A stretch of 64,000 nt of DNA from Maea johnstoni (taxonomy: Eukaryota > Annelida > Polychaeta > Spionida > Magelonidae). Below are positions 35,850 to 48,417 of this stretch, piece by piece. The notes below the pieces were generated by a model that saw only the letters and a list, made by a program, of their open reading frames with translations, made no database searches and had not been told where the DNA came from. How positions within the stretch are numbered: the stretch's first letter is position 1; each line of letters starts with the position of its first letter. A program made the translations under genes and the position numbers. The stretch is from positions 11,196,287 through 11,260,286 of the forward strand of contig OZ012691.1 of the NCBI GenBank assembly GCA_963942565.1, given 5' to 3'.

Positions 35850-37870
35850 TTTGTCATACATGGGTAAACGTAAGGACCTTTAATATATTCTTAGTGGGTA
35901 AAGGATTAAATGAATGATTTTCAGGTGCTGCAGCCATAAATTGGTTGATAAGACAATCCTTTACTAATTCTGGGTGGCAAAGGGTTAAATGAATGACCGT
36001 AAGGTGTATTGGCCATGAATGGGTTAAATAAACAACCTTTGATATATTCTGGGTGGGTAAAGGGTTAAAAAACCCTAGGGTGTTATAAACATCCATGTTT
36101 TACATGATACAAATATACATATAAATAGCAATGATGAACTTGAACAAACAGAATTATTTGTGTATGAGTGTGTGTGTGCTAGATACAAAACCATCACACA
36201 ATTCATCAAAAGAGCACACATATACTGCCTCACTTAAGGAAATTATGAACATACCAAAACTATGATACAATAAATTCAAATGTTTCCTAATTGAATAAAC
36301 TTAAGTTATCAATTAGTTATATTATTAATTTCTTGGATGACTGGACGTTCGGCGCAAAGCAGCAAGGCATTTAAATTCCATTTAACCGCGCCCTTCCCCA
36401 GGTATCGAACACGGAATGCTTGTGCTGCAGGTTTAATGAGTGAGTTTTAATTAGTGATCTTTAGGTTGGCTGGCTAGGAATGGGTTAATAAACCATCCTC
36501 TGATGAAAATAATACTTACCTTCATGCTTTACAAAATGCATTCATATAATAACAATGATCAACTTGTAGAAACAAATATGTGTGTGTGTGTGTGTGTATG
36601 AGTGTGTATGTGAAAACATCATCTTGACTTAATTTCAACCGTTCTTTTTAATATTCATTACACTAAATCATGTTTATGACATTTTCCAATGGATCGCACA
36701 CATTTGGTTAATAAAATATTAAGATAATCCTTATATACTGCTGCGTGGCAAAAGGTTAAATGAATGCTAAGGTGCTCTGGCCATGAATGGGTTAAAAGGA
36801 TTACCCTCGACTTATTCATGGTGGCACAGGGTTGAATGAATCACATTTAGGTGCTCTGGCCATAAATGGTTTAATGTAACAACCTTTAATATATTCTTGG
36901 TGTGTGAAGGGTTAAATGAATGGTCATCGAGGTCCCCTGGCCATAAATGGATTAACTAAATAACCTTTAACATATCCTGGGTTGCAAAATGGTAAATGTA
37001 TGATATTTAGGTGTGTTGGCTATGAATGGGTTAACTTGAAATAACCCCTAACTAATGCTGGGTAGCAAAGGATTAAACAATTAGTCACAAGGTGCTCTGG
37101 CCATGCGTTGGTTAATTGAATAACCCCTAACTGATCCTGGGTGGCAAAGGGTTAAATAAACAGCACTAAGGTGCACTGGCCATGAATGGGTTAACTGAAC
37201 AACCTCTCGTATATGTGTGGTGCGTAAATGGTCAAATATATGGTCATCAGGTGCTCTGGCCATGAGTGGGTTAATCTGAAACCCCTTTACATATCCTGGG
37301 TTGCAAAAGGTGAAATGAATGATCTTCATTAGCCATAAATGTGTTAAGCTAACAACCCTTATCCTTATTATATTCTTGGTGGGTAAAGGGTTAAATAATT
37401 GATCATCAGGTACTCTGGCCATGAATGGGTTGATAAAATAACCCTTAACCAAGTCTGGGAGGCTAAGGGTTAAATAAGTGGTCATCAGGTGCTCTGGCAA
37501 TGAATGGGTTAATCAAATAAACCTTAACATGTCATGGATTCCAAAAGGTTAAACGATCGATCTCAAGGTGCATTGGAAATAAGTGGGTTGACTTAACGAG
37601 CTTTAATATAGTCTCGGTGGGTAAAGGGTTGAAAGAATGAATTTTCATGTGCTCTGGCAATGAATGGGTTAACAAAATAACCCTTAACTCATTTCAATAA
37701 ATCATGTTTATGACATTTTCAAATGGAGCGCATACATTTGGTTAAAGGAATAATAAAATAATCCTTAAACGATGCTAGGTGGCAAAGGGTTAAATGAATG
37801 TTAAGGTCCTCTGGCCATGAATGGGTTAATAAAATAACCCTTAACTTATTCATGGTGGAAATACAAAAGT
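35850..37870. repeat. ~79-bp satellite, left arm (about 25 copies)
   Basis: Tandem degenerate units built on 'ggcaaagggttaaatgaatg', 'aaggtgctctggccatgaatggg' split phrases and 'ttaataaaataacccttaa', with a spacing of 75-81 bp. A higher-order pairing near 159 bp is visible in the translated pattern FNPLPTKN ... HLTLCHPELVKG ... NPFMARAPDD. A non-satellite segment with a SINE and CA/GT runs lies at about 36,110-36,720. Confidence 0.85.
36345..36445 (-). repeat. tRNA-derived SINE inside satellite
   Basis: In minus orientation it carries the same head family as 38,005-38,150, 59,045-59,215 and 60,735-60,880, with the B-box-like GTTCGATACC (seen as ggtatcgaac on the plus strand) and the tail 'ctttgcgccgaacgtcc'. 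Confidence 0.65.
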
Positions 37871-38004
37871 AAATGTATTACATGCTGCTGTAGGCCAGTA
37901 GCCGACTGCAATATCGATCATTCACACATTCCATCAAAAGAGCGTAAATATAGTCTTTATTTTAGCTCGGTAATTTTTTTTATACAAACTGTCATAGCTA
38001 TTGT

Positions 38005-38150
38005 CCGACCGGACCTACGGCGTAATTGTGCCATCCGTAGCACTGAAAACCAGCAAGAAAATGAAACTTTCATTTTTCACTCCACGCCGGGTCTCGAACA
38101 CGGAACTACTGCTTTGCAGCCAGGTGCGTTAACCACCACACCAACTTGCC
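38005..38150 (-). repeat. tRNA-derived SINE
   Basis: On the minus strand: GCAAGTTGGTGTGGTGGTTA (A box) ... GTTCGAGACC (B box), then a tail rich in 'atttcattttcttgctg' and 'cgccgtaggtccggtcggac'. Its mirror copy is at 59,045-59,215, so the insertion predates the inverted duplication. Confidence 0.8.
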
Positions 38151-38788
38151 AATCACTTATACAATTTACTTACCAATCAGTTTGCCGCAGAGTGTTGAAC
38201 TTGGACTGGGGATCAGAGCACTTGCTATACAATAACGAATTCGTGAAGAGTGCCTTGGTAATTCTCGAATGCGTGGTGCTGCGACCTGCTTTTATAGCTA
38301 CTGTTGACTAAACATGTTTGGATAGCTTGAGGCTACGTATCATGTAATTTTAGTTTCTAGGGATTTTTTCTGCGATTCCTACCTTATAGGGGGTGGGTAG
38401 AAGAAAGTTGCATATAGTCACTTTTTCCTTCCACGTTGCGGCTAAGTAGTATAAACTACAGCCTAACCAAAGTCACTGGCAATTTCAAACCCGGGCAATA
38501 GCAAGTGAGAGTTTCGCAATCAGTAAAGAAACGCAAGACAGGGTAGATAATATGCAAGTGTTGCATGATATCTACCTAAGTTTCATTTTTGGGCTAGAAT
38601 GATTTCATTCTATACTATTACAACAGCTTCTGATATTTTTCATAATTAATATAAGTACAATACGCTACCTGCCAGGTCCCACATTGCCGGAAATCTTTCT
38701 TCCTCTACGGTTCCAGGTCCTATTCGTCTGTTTTTAAGAATGGTTACCAGTCCTCAAGTACAAAAGAAAGCCTTGCATCTGCCTTTTC

Positions 38789-39071
<283 letters not shown>

Positions 39072-39365
39072 TCATAAACTGAGGAATCCATCTTATATCG
39101 ATCCCTTCTCATCTACCAAAGTACCAAGATAAAAATGTATCGCATATATGCGTCAGTGGTAACATTTAGAACTATAACCAGAGCCCTAAATATAAAGGTT
39201 TGCACTAAGTGCTGGACTTTTGGCCTGCTTGCTAGACCGGACCACTCTTTTGAGACTGGTATTGGACAAAGCATGTTTAGAAACGGGAATTGAGGTTAAT
39301 AACTTACACGACCCCTCTATCATAATAGATCATAGAATATTGTCAGCCAGGAACTGAACCACGGT

Positions 39366-40031
39366 TGAGGTTTTCCTGTCCATATCGAACAAGTGAAAAT
39401 ATAAAGAATGCAAATAACAGGAATATCACAAATATAATCGTGGCGGATGTCAGTATGAAGCAATAGAATGAGGAATACATGGGAGTAACGAAAAAAAAAA
39501 AGGGATCGAACAAAATCCAAGGTAGTTGAAAGAACAGAAACAGGATGGAATCTTAGATAATTCCAAAATACAACAGATTAGGGGAAAGCGATACTAATTT
39601 CTCAAGGAATACTATAGGACAATGGCGCACATTCACATGACATGACCTTTTTTCAAACCTTTCCAAAAGGTTTTTATCAATAATGCAATTTCTAAAAATT
39701 AATTGAAAATGCTAGCTTTTGGGTTAAACGGCGCCATCCTCATGGTGCTTTGGTAAATTGGGGTCTGGATATTATTCAAACCTGCCACTGGCATGCTAAT
39801 CCTAATCTATAGATGCTTAAATGCAAGAATGTGTTAACCGTACATCTATTTTAGATGAATGAATTCAAAACTGACCAAGGGGGCATTAAGGTAGCACATT
39901 GGGTTAAATGCTTTTGAGCCAGACTCCCACAGTGGCGAACTCGGGCACGAAAGTAGGTCAACATGGAAGAGACTGCCTTTCCATTGTGACCTACTTTCTT
40001 AAGTAAAAATTTCCACCAAAGTCGGGTGCTG
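39366..40031. other. 666-bp segment present only in left arm
   Basis: The right arm joins the same flanks directly (...gatagtgccttaccgtggttcag... at 57,205-57,222). This is either an insertion here or a deletion there. I see no inverted ends and at most a 2-bp duplication (GT), so the mechanism is open. Confidence 0.7.
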
Positions 40032-41287
40032 TAAGGCACTATCTTGCAGGAACTCCAAATTTACCATTCAGTTGCCCTAGCCTAGTATATTTAGCAGACA
40101 TGTGTGGTATTTATAAATCATATGTACCTTTATTGATCAAGAAACCCTCATTTGAGGTAAAACACTGTAAATTAGAAACTGTGTTTACATCGAGGTCAGC
40201 TCAAGCAGCTAAGTTAAAGAAAACTTATATTTAAAACACAGAGACCTCAGGGAGGAGATAACTCTAAACACTAATATTAAACACTACAGCAAAAACTACA
40301 AAAGTAGCTGGGGAAGGAAGATAAAAAGATATATATCTTCCGAAGATATACATTGGAAAATACCCAGTAGCGATGTGTGTATTCTGGCAAGATAGGCTAG
40401 GATGAATGCTTGCTTCACATTCAAATCTTATTAAAAAAGCAGTGATCATATTCCGCCTCGATTTTCTTGGAGTTCTGTGCAATTTCTCTCTCATTTGGAC
40501 AGTAGTATTTTGTGGTACTATCTGACGGTCAGAAGAAGCCCATTAGTAGTACATTATATCGTCATTATTTCTTATATTTCTGTTACTATTTTATTTTATT
40601 ATCATTACTTTCTTTATAAATGAATTGATATGAAATTATAGAAACAGTTTTGCGTAGCCTATATTTTCTGCTGATTATACTTACATAGGATGTTTCCAAG
40701 TGATTGCTATTGTTATGACCCTTGCGCCTGCTATCGAGTGTACTTTCCTAATATGATATAATTTTGACTTCTCTATTCATGATATCACCAATTTCCATAA
40801 GGTTTATCAAATCATCTACCAAGGCAAGTAGATGAACACCTTATCAAACGAAGAGAAAGGTTTAGATCAGTGAGGCTTTGTATAATGTAGGAATGACACT
40901 TAACTATAAATGTCACTACACATAACTATATTCCAATGAGATGTCCTGCATCTATAACGTATAATGTCACGGTTCCGAAAAGTATGTTTTATCCTCATTA
41001 TCATTTATGAGAACTAGGCACTGGTGTTAGGCATGTATGTATTCTGTATTGGCAGTCGTCTTACAACTACTTAGTGGATGCAGATACATACATTTATAAA
41101 ATGAACAAATGAAACTGAATTGACGCAACATCGCCTAACATAAACAAGTAGAGATTTATTGATCGTATAATTGAGTTGTTAGAAGGTGTACGAATACTGA
41201 AGGTAACTTATGGAGTTAATTTCCTTGGGTTTGAGCTTTTTCTCTACCAATTCAACGTACATATTACATGTAAGATCTACATATATA

Positions 41288-42490
41288 CAGGGTACAACAG
41301 TACCTGGCCAACCCAGGTAGTCAGGCGGGGCAAGTTGGACCCAAAATCAGATAGTCCCGCCAGGCTTTCAGATTGCCCCGCCAATTTGATAATATCTGCC
41401 TGTTTTGCTTTGTATTTCTTGTATTTGTACCTCCACATTTTTATTTGAATTTCAATTGTATGTTTTTTGCCTTGATATGAATCTTCTGTATTGACTTTTT
41501 GCACCAGCAATGTGGCAACTTGACAATCAGAATATGGAGGCTGTAATTCAACACCTTAATTTTCTGTTCAGTCGATGATTTGTGGAATAAAACATAAAAA
41601 TCTAAAGAATAAAAGTACATATAGGGCGATTAACGAGGTTAGAAGTGTTTAACATATTGTTTTTTTCTTTCAGATATTTTTTTCTTCATCTAAAGTGGTA
41701 CTCTTATAGGGTAAATGAAATTTTGGAATTCCGTATAATCTCAGAAGTGTTCCTTGCTGGTCTCCCTTTTTCTTCATGACTTCCAAAGACAAGTTCACCC
41801 ATAGAAATAGATAAAGTATATGATTAAGATACTTATAGTTACACATCAAGAAATCACAGGGGATTTTTAATTTATAGTAAATCAAACTCTGAATGTTCTC
41901 TGCCAAATCTTAGTTTTACACAGGTCAAATATTATATAATTAATTTCATATAGCGACAACAAAACATTTTCCAGAAGATCAAGAACAGTAGTTTCAGGTG
42001 ATGTTTTTTATTTCTGAATTTTTACAATATTTTGCTTTATGATAGTGAAGTGATAACATATCTCTGAAGTGGTATGATGAAGAATCTTGTGTCTCTGTTG
42101 CATATTACCAGGTAGAGCTTGGGCAGCAAAAGTGTATTTCTTATGAGCCATTTGTTATTATTAATATATCTTTTATTTTGGGAGGCACACATAAATGTTA
42201 TCACATTATGAGCTCATGATGTAAGACCAAGAAATTGGAAGTGCCACTGAGCTGAGTCCCAGTGACAAGTGCTTCGTTCATATCTCTGAGTGGGAAGCAC
42301 TTGACCTTTGACCTAATTATTGAGCCGTGCCAAAGAGCTCTTTGTGTCTAGAGGGCTGTGGCTGCCGTGAAGTCATGCCTAATACTAGATAGTCAGGTCG
42401 GGCAAGGTGGCGGGCACTTGACATTGCCCGACATGCTGCTTTTTGATGATTAGATAGTCATGACTATCAGGCTATCTACTGTGTTGCACC

Positions 42491-42493
<3 letters not shown>
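41288..42493. mobile_element. hAT-like non-autonomous element, 1.2 kb
   Basis: Ends CAGGGTACAACAGTA and (inverse) CAGGGTGCAACACAGTA, with at least 7 bp of matching flank (atatata) from insertion into a TA microsatellite. The right arm lacks it and has only the microsatellite at this point. Subterminal phrases with 'agtcaggcggggcaag' and 'agtcaggtcgggcaag' recur in both halves. No transposase frame. Confidence 0.8.

Positions 42494-42573
<80 letters not shown>
42494..42573. repeat. (TA)n microsatellite
   Basis: About 80 bases of TA, the remnant of the tract into which the hAT-like element inserted. Confidence 0.95.
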
Positions 42574-42577
<4 letters not shown>

Positions 42578-42597
42578 AGTTGTCCTCCTTGTAAAAA

Positions 42598-42637
42598 AGG
42601 GATACGGCCTGGTATCTGCGAGAAGCCAGCCGTATCC
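42598..42637. repeat. hairpin GGGATACGGC/GCCGTATCCC
   Basis: A perfect 10-bp inverted pair around a 20-base loop that itself carries CTGG/CCAG. It lies in a segment absent from the right arm. Confidence 0.7.
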
Positions 42638-42691
42638 CACGAGGCCAGAGATGACTGAGGATGGATAGCAGGCCGTACCGCACTTTCCAAC

Positions 42692-43079
42692 GAATTTATC
42701 ACCTGCTCTTTTATGGTAAGAAAAAAGAACAAATACATCTCATATGATACGATATATTTATTTTTTTATTTTTATTTATTCAATTCAAAAAAAATATATA
42801 TATTTTTTTAAAATTTAAAAAACAAAAATTTTATTAAATTTTTTTCTTAATTCTTTTTTTAATTTTTTTTATTTCATATTTTTAATTTTTTTTTTTTTTT
42901 TTTGATAAAACCTGGTGACCTCTAGCCTGTCAGAGTTGTGATATCAAATCAAATTTGTTCTCCAAGTGGTGGTATTGAATTTTGCCGTGTGGTATTGAAT
43001 CTGCAATGGGTGAACGGCTCCAGATCTAACACCTATTGACCAATCAGCATCAAGAATCACAGCAGAGCAGGTGATAAAT
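42692..43079. mobile_element. possible MITE with 16-bp inverted ends
   Basis: ATTTATCACCTGCTCT and its exact inverse AGAGCAGGTGATAAAT bracket ~390 bp, which include a 140-bp A/T-homopolymer-rich block (42,760-42,903). The segment 42,574-43,110 is missing from the right arm. No target duplication could be fixed. Confidence 0.5.
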
Positions 43080-44193
43080 ATATATATACGTACGTGCATG
43101 CATACATACATACATCCATGCTGCATGATTTTAACAACAGAAATACACTCAAGGTATACTAATGATTTGCGAGGATTAAATCTGAATTCTTTGCTAGAGT
43201 TGTAACAAACAGAAAACATTTTTGCTGGGCCTCAATCGTCTCATTGTTGTATTTGTAATGTGGGATGTTTCTAGCTGTTGGTAGAACACACATGTTCTCT
43301 GTGTGCATTTTCTATGGTGTAAAAGAAAGTTTCTTTACTGGGTCAATCACCCGATACAGATGAAACCATAATACATATTAGAAAGTGAATGAAACAAATA
43401 AAGTATGGGAACGAATATAATAAAATGTATGGATGTTTCGAACTTTAAAACATTCATTACACAAAAGTTACTCCTAATTAGGTTATCTTGAAACAAAAAA
43501 TTGGATTTGGAATTTCAGTCACCGTCACCTATTTTGCCATTTTACGACTAAGGCGTGATTAGTTAGTTGTTAGGGGTGGAAGAAACCTCATTACCACCAG
43601 GTAACCTCAAGTAACTGAGGGCCTCCTCACATGTTTCTGGCTACACCTCAGACCACATCGCAGACCCTGCAATGACTATGTTTTAAAGAAGTGTGTGTTA
43701 GGGCCTGCTCTGACGGCCATGTGGTATAAGGCGCCGCCACTGACTGCACGCTGTCTCTCACCACTGCCTGAGCATGTGAGAAAGTTGCCAGTGACTTAGA
43801 GTCAGGCGGTGGTGTTTCACCAGGTACTCCAGTTTCCTCCACTATTTCTAAATGGCTGGTCACGAATTAGCCACAATTGGCATAAATTGGACGAAAAACG
43901 AAATTCCAAATTCCAGTGTGTTTTTAAAGTCTGCCCCTATCTATGGTCGTACCTTAAGGCCCATCAGACTACAAATACGACCAGGATATGACCTCCGCCG
44001 ACCATCGGTTCGGGAAAAATCACAACACTGGGCATTATCGATCACGACCAGTATATTGTTAGCATGTATTTACTTATTGACAATTTTCAAAGCCTTTCTC
44101 AAATTACAATGTTTCAATATCGTAACTAAACATGAAAGGCACGAGACATCTTGGATTTCAATGGACTTAGAATTAAAAAGTACCTCAGGGCCT

Positions 44194-44407
44194 TTAACCC
44201 TTTCAATACTGTGGCTACTTTTGCCCAAAGCACAAGGATGCAAATATTTTTTTAAATCATCAAAACCTTGTCATGTTGGTACTCATTGGAAAGCTCTTGC
44301 TGAGCACTTTCAGATAAGTACCCATTTGCCAAGGGTTTCAATGGTTTTTCAGGATTTTTGCATAATTTTGTATTGGCCAATTAAGACGTTAGCAGCATAA
44401 GGGTTAA
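44194..44407. mobile_element. TTAA-flanked MITE, copy 2
   Basis: A 214-bp span including both flanks, TTAA-CCCTTTCAATACTG ... AGCAGCATAAGGG-TTAA. A full-length relative of 6621-6836. piggyBac-like by target site and CCCTT ends. Confidence 0.8.
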
Positions 44408-44959
44408 AGAAAAAGTCTAGCTTTGTCCATCCTCCTTTGATTCTGAGTTATGTTATAAAGCATAAATAAAGCTCAGTTAAGAGGACAAAATTAAATTGCA
44501 CTTTTTTAAAGTCCCAACATATCCACATTCCTTTGACACAGGATGTGAATCTTCTGGCCTGTCAACCCTGCCCAACTTCTGTCCTATAATGTAACTTCAT
44601 GCAGGTAAGGAAAAATTGGATTTGTGGGTACTAATTTGTCCATGGAATACCATACTTCTCTGGCAACTGAGATCTCCTACTGAGTGTGGATTTTCTTGGA
44701 TATCATTGGATTTCCATTCAGAATGCAATGAGCTGGGAATAATTTTTACAAGGGATGTCTTCAAACATGGTGGAGCTAATGGCACCTCCCATCTACTAGT
44801 CCTAGGCTACCCCAAAAGTTTTAAGATAAGAACGTCAGGCAGTATTCACCCAAAATGGACTAGCCCAGGGTTTAAGGGCTATGAAGAGTGTCATTGACTA
44901 GCCTTGATCTAGGTTTTGGTTATTTTTACTAGCTCAGGGCTTAATAAATGGGGCTACTA

Positions 44960-45136
44960 TGAAAACATGGTATAACATGTTTCATAGTCTTGGAAATAAA
45001 ATAACATGTTTTAACATGTTTTAACATGTTTAGCATTATGGCTTATAGAACTATCATGTTTTTTCAACGTGGGATTTCATGGTAAAACATGTTCTAACAT
45101 GGTAAAACATGTTCTCCCATGATAACGTGTTTTACA
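44960..45136. repeat. cluster of AACATGTT palindromes
   Basis: At least seven copies of (T/A)AACATG(T/G)T within 170 bp, arranged so that the left and right groups are roughly inverse. Probably a small foldback repeat. Confidence 0.6.
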
Positions 45137-45504
45137 TTTCACCAGGGAATGACTGGTATGTCTCCCACCCCATCAATTTTACACCTAGATCGAGCCACTC
45201 TTTCGTCAGTTATGGCTTTGTTTCCATTCTGAGATTGATAGGCCATACCCACATTAGAGAAAAGCCAATGCAAAACTTTTCCCCTGCACCCTAAAACCTT
45301 GGCGCGGATATTTCCAGGCCAGTCTATTTTACACCCATCCATGAATGTGTAAATTTAAGACAAATATGGATTTATGATTCTATATATAGTGTAATCCCTC
45401 TATATATGAAACTTCTAAAGCTGCATCATCAACACACTGTCTTGGTTTCCCTTTCCACTGTCCTACAAATATGTACCTCAGATACACAAAGGTCATCCTC
45501 GGTC

Positions 45505-47480
45505 ACACATTCCTCCACATTTACACATGCTTTCACACACTTGCACCGTCCACGGCAAGCCTTTCTGGGCTAGCACCCACACTTCAGAGAGCTCCATTAA
45601 GCCGTGGCAAACAAGTTGTAAAGTAGACAATTTCGGCTCCTGGGCCCTTTAATCCATTGCCAATCACATGTAGAAGGTAATACAGGGGCTGGTTGCAAAG
45701 CGTGTCTCCAGATATGACCAGCCTGATATGCAGCTGTCTTATGTAGGTGGAATGAACCCCATAGATTTCCTTTTCTGGGTGAACATTTCATTCTGTGTAT
45801 CATTGAGACTGGAGGATGTGCAATCTTTGTCATAGACACACTACACATTTCAGTGTTGGCAAAATATTACGGACATCCTCCACTGATGGGACTAGGCTTA
45901 GGACTTCAAGTGCTGGGGTGACCTCACAAATTCTTTTCCTGCTTCCCATGCAGATTTCTTGCCCTTCCCTGCAAAGGCAGATGTTTGGTCGCAGTCGGTC
46001 AGGGCATGAAAAGCAGGAAGTGCCTTGAACTTGACAGATCCAAGTGCATGTAAGATGAAATGTGCAGTCTGACCTATGGTAGACACTACCTGTTGATGTG
46101 GTAGGCACTCTACTGCTACAGATTGCTCTGCTAGATAGCTGACCAGCTATGCCTCATTTTCATTATTTAATAGGAATGCTTCCCAATTTCCGGGTAGTCG
46201 AGTATCAGATTGAACACATCTCCTTACACCTCTACCTTGTTGAGAGCAAGCTGTTGCTTTGAGACTATCTGTAAGATACTCATCCCAGATAATGTCCAAC
46301 CTATGTCACATATGGTTTGAACACTTCCTCAAAATATTCCTGAAAGGTCCTGGAAGCATCTGGCTTTAGCATATTTATAGTGGCAGCACCGTCAAGTAAT
46401 ACGGCCCCAACATCAGGAGTTTCTGTAGCATACAGGTCCATGAGGCAGTGAAGGTCTGCCTTTGCTCTATGCCTCAGTCTTCAAATTTGGGATAGTGATG
46501 GTGGATATGACTGGCAAAAGAACTCATCCAGATCTCCATCCCTCACTTGACATGATAAGTACAGCTGTGAAACTAAGGAGCAGTACTGTTTCAGGGAAGA
46601 TATCTGGTAGCCTTGGTATTGGAAACCACTCTTGTTGGAGGGTTACTTATCAGTGGGAACTTGGTTCCTCTGATAGGGAAACTAAATGGTGTTGTCCGTT
46701 TTTCTAAGCATTCAGATATAAATACTTTGTACTGTTCCTGGTAACCTCTCTGGATGGTACGGACAGTAGCTGCTACATCAGGATTTAAAATGTCATGTGT
46801 ATCTAATATAAGGATGTCTTCTGAAGAAAGGGATTGCCCATCTCTATGATTGTGTCACACTAAGACTTCACCTAGTTTCTGAATGTGCTTTGTACTCCCC
46901 TAAATTGTTTGTGATGACGGATATCAAAATCCTTGCTATGGTTACATACTAATGATGATTCAAAATCATTTATTGCTCTTAGGATCTCTGGACCTGACAT
47001 CATCCAATGCAGAAGTTGAACACTATTCTGAGTAAGGCCAACTGCTCCCACATCTCCCTTGACACACTTGTTGCTTTGTTCATGAGCCCGGTCAATCGGG
47101 ATAGACATGAATGAATGATGGGTCTTTCGGACTACAAAGTTTCCCTTTTGAAACTCCTCAGCCACAGGAGGATGAACATTTGTGACACATAAGTGACAGC
47201 ATCTCCCTTAAGTGCACTGGGAGCCACCGGGTATTTTTAGGGTGACCCATGGAGCATAGAGCAAGTTGAAAAGAGATTTCACGTACAGCTGAACATTTCC
47301 TTCTCTCAGAGATCTCACGTAAATGAGAATGGCAAGTTAAAATGATTGGCCAGTATTGAAACTGTGGTGCAGCAACTTCCATCTCCCTTCTGCATTCCTC
47401 AAAGGTTTGTATATGAGTGACTTGATCAAGAGAAACAATAAAATGGCTATAAGCCTCATTCATAAGTACAAACAATGAGC
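45505..47480 (-). pseudogene. remnant of Academ-like transposase
   Basis: Read on the minus strand from the right, with several frame changes and stops: HPKNTRWLPVHLREM and EEFQKGNFVVRK (47.0-47.3 kb; compare YKQFDSGLFVIRRS of the intact element); then PAFHALTDCDQTSAFAGKGK (45.9-46.05 kb; the FEN1-like G-C-D...G-x-G motif with one Gly replaced by Asp). Next come HALQPAPVLPSTCDWQW (about 45.7 kb) and a CXC remnant KCGC...CRGRCKC (about 45.55 kb). The order is the same as in the 25,572-27,878 frame, confirming homology, but the sequence divergence is large, so it is a different and older lineage. Confidence 0.78.
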
Positions 47481-48417
47481 TTGCAGTGACTTGGTGGGCA
47501 TGTCTAGTTCAAGAAATGTGTGTCCTTGAGGAACAAAGCAGCAATTCCAGCCGATGCCACATTCGCTTCCACAAGAGCACTTTCCCACCAACTGTTATCC
47601 AGCCAGTCCCCAATCTTTAAAGTTACCTCAAAGAAATATTGGCAGATTCCAAAAATTGTGGCAGCAATAGACCATTCTCCATTAGGAGGGTTGGTACAGC
47701 GGGCAGGGTTGGTACAAACAAAAGCCAGGCAGGAACTGCAAGCCCATTACTCGGCATGTAATCTAAAGCTGTCTTGCCCATCATTTCCCATCAAATTCAA
47801 CATATCTGTAATAATACTCAATAAGAATCACTTGCAAATTTAACTGAAACTACATACTATACCTAAGAACAGTAATTTATGTGGTGAAGAAATGTTTCAT
47901 CACACCAGGTTTTGCTAAGCCTTTCCTCCAAGTGCTTAAGGTTGTCTGATACAGAAATCATTTCACAAAGTAAGCATCCCTGTTATTATAAACTAAATTC
48001 ATTGCACAATCCTAGAGGAAACATGTCCACAAGGTGAGGGTCGCCCATGTCCACTTTGGAGTCCTTGAACCTCTGATCAAGGTCACCAAAATCATATAAG
48101 GGTAAGAGACCTTTCCAAGAGAGCATCCTTGCAAATAATACCAAAATCTGTTGCAAGGTCGGGATAAATACCTCAAGGTTTGTATGCAAACACAGATGAA
48201 AAAGGTTAACCCAGGGGAAAACAATGTTTCCCCCCAATTTGCTTCTAGAAGACAATTGAAATACACCACATTATTAACTTAAATGAGGCAAGATATTATT
48301 AAAGTTTTAAATAAGTGTGTTCATTAGAAAGATAATTTTACGCAGATATATTTGAAAAAAAAAAGTATCCCAAAATCTTTTTTATTGACAAAGTTATTGT
48401 CATTTTTGTATTTTTAT

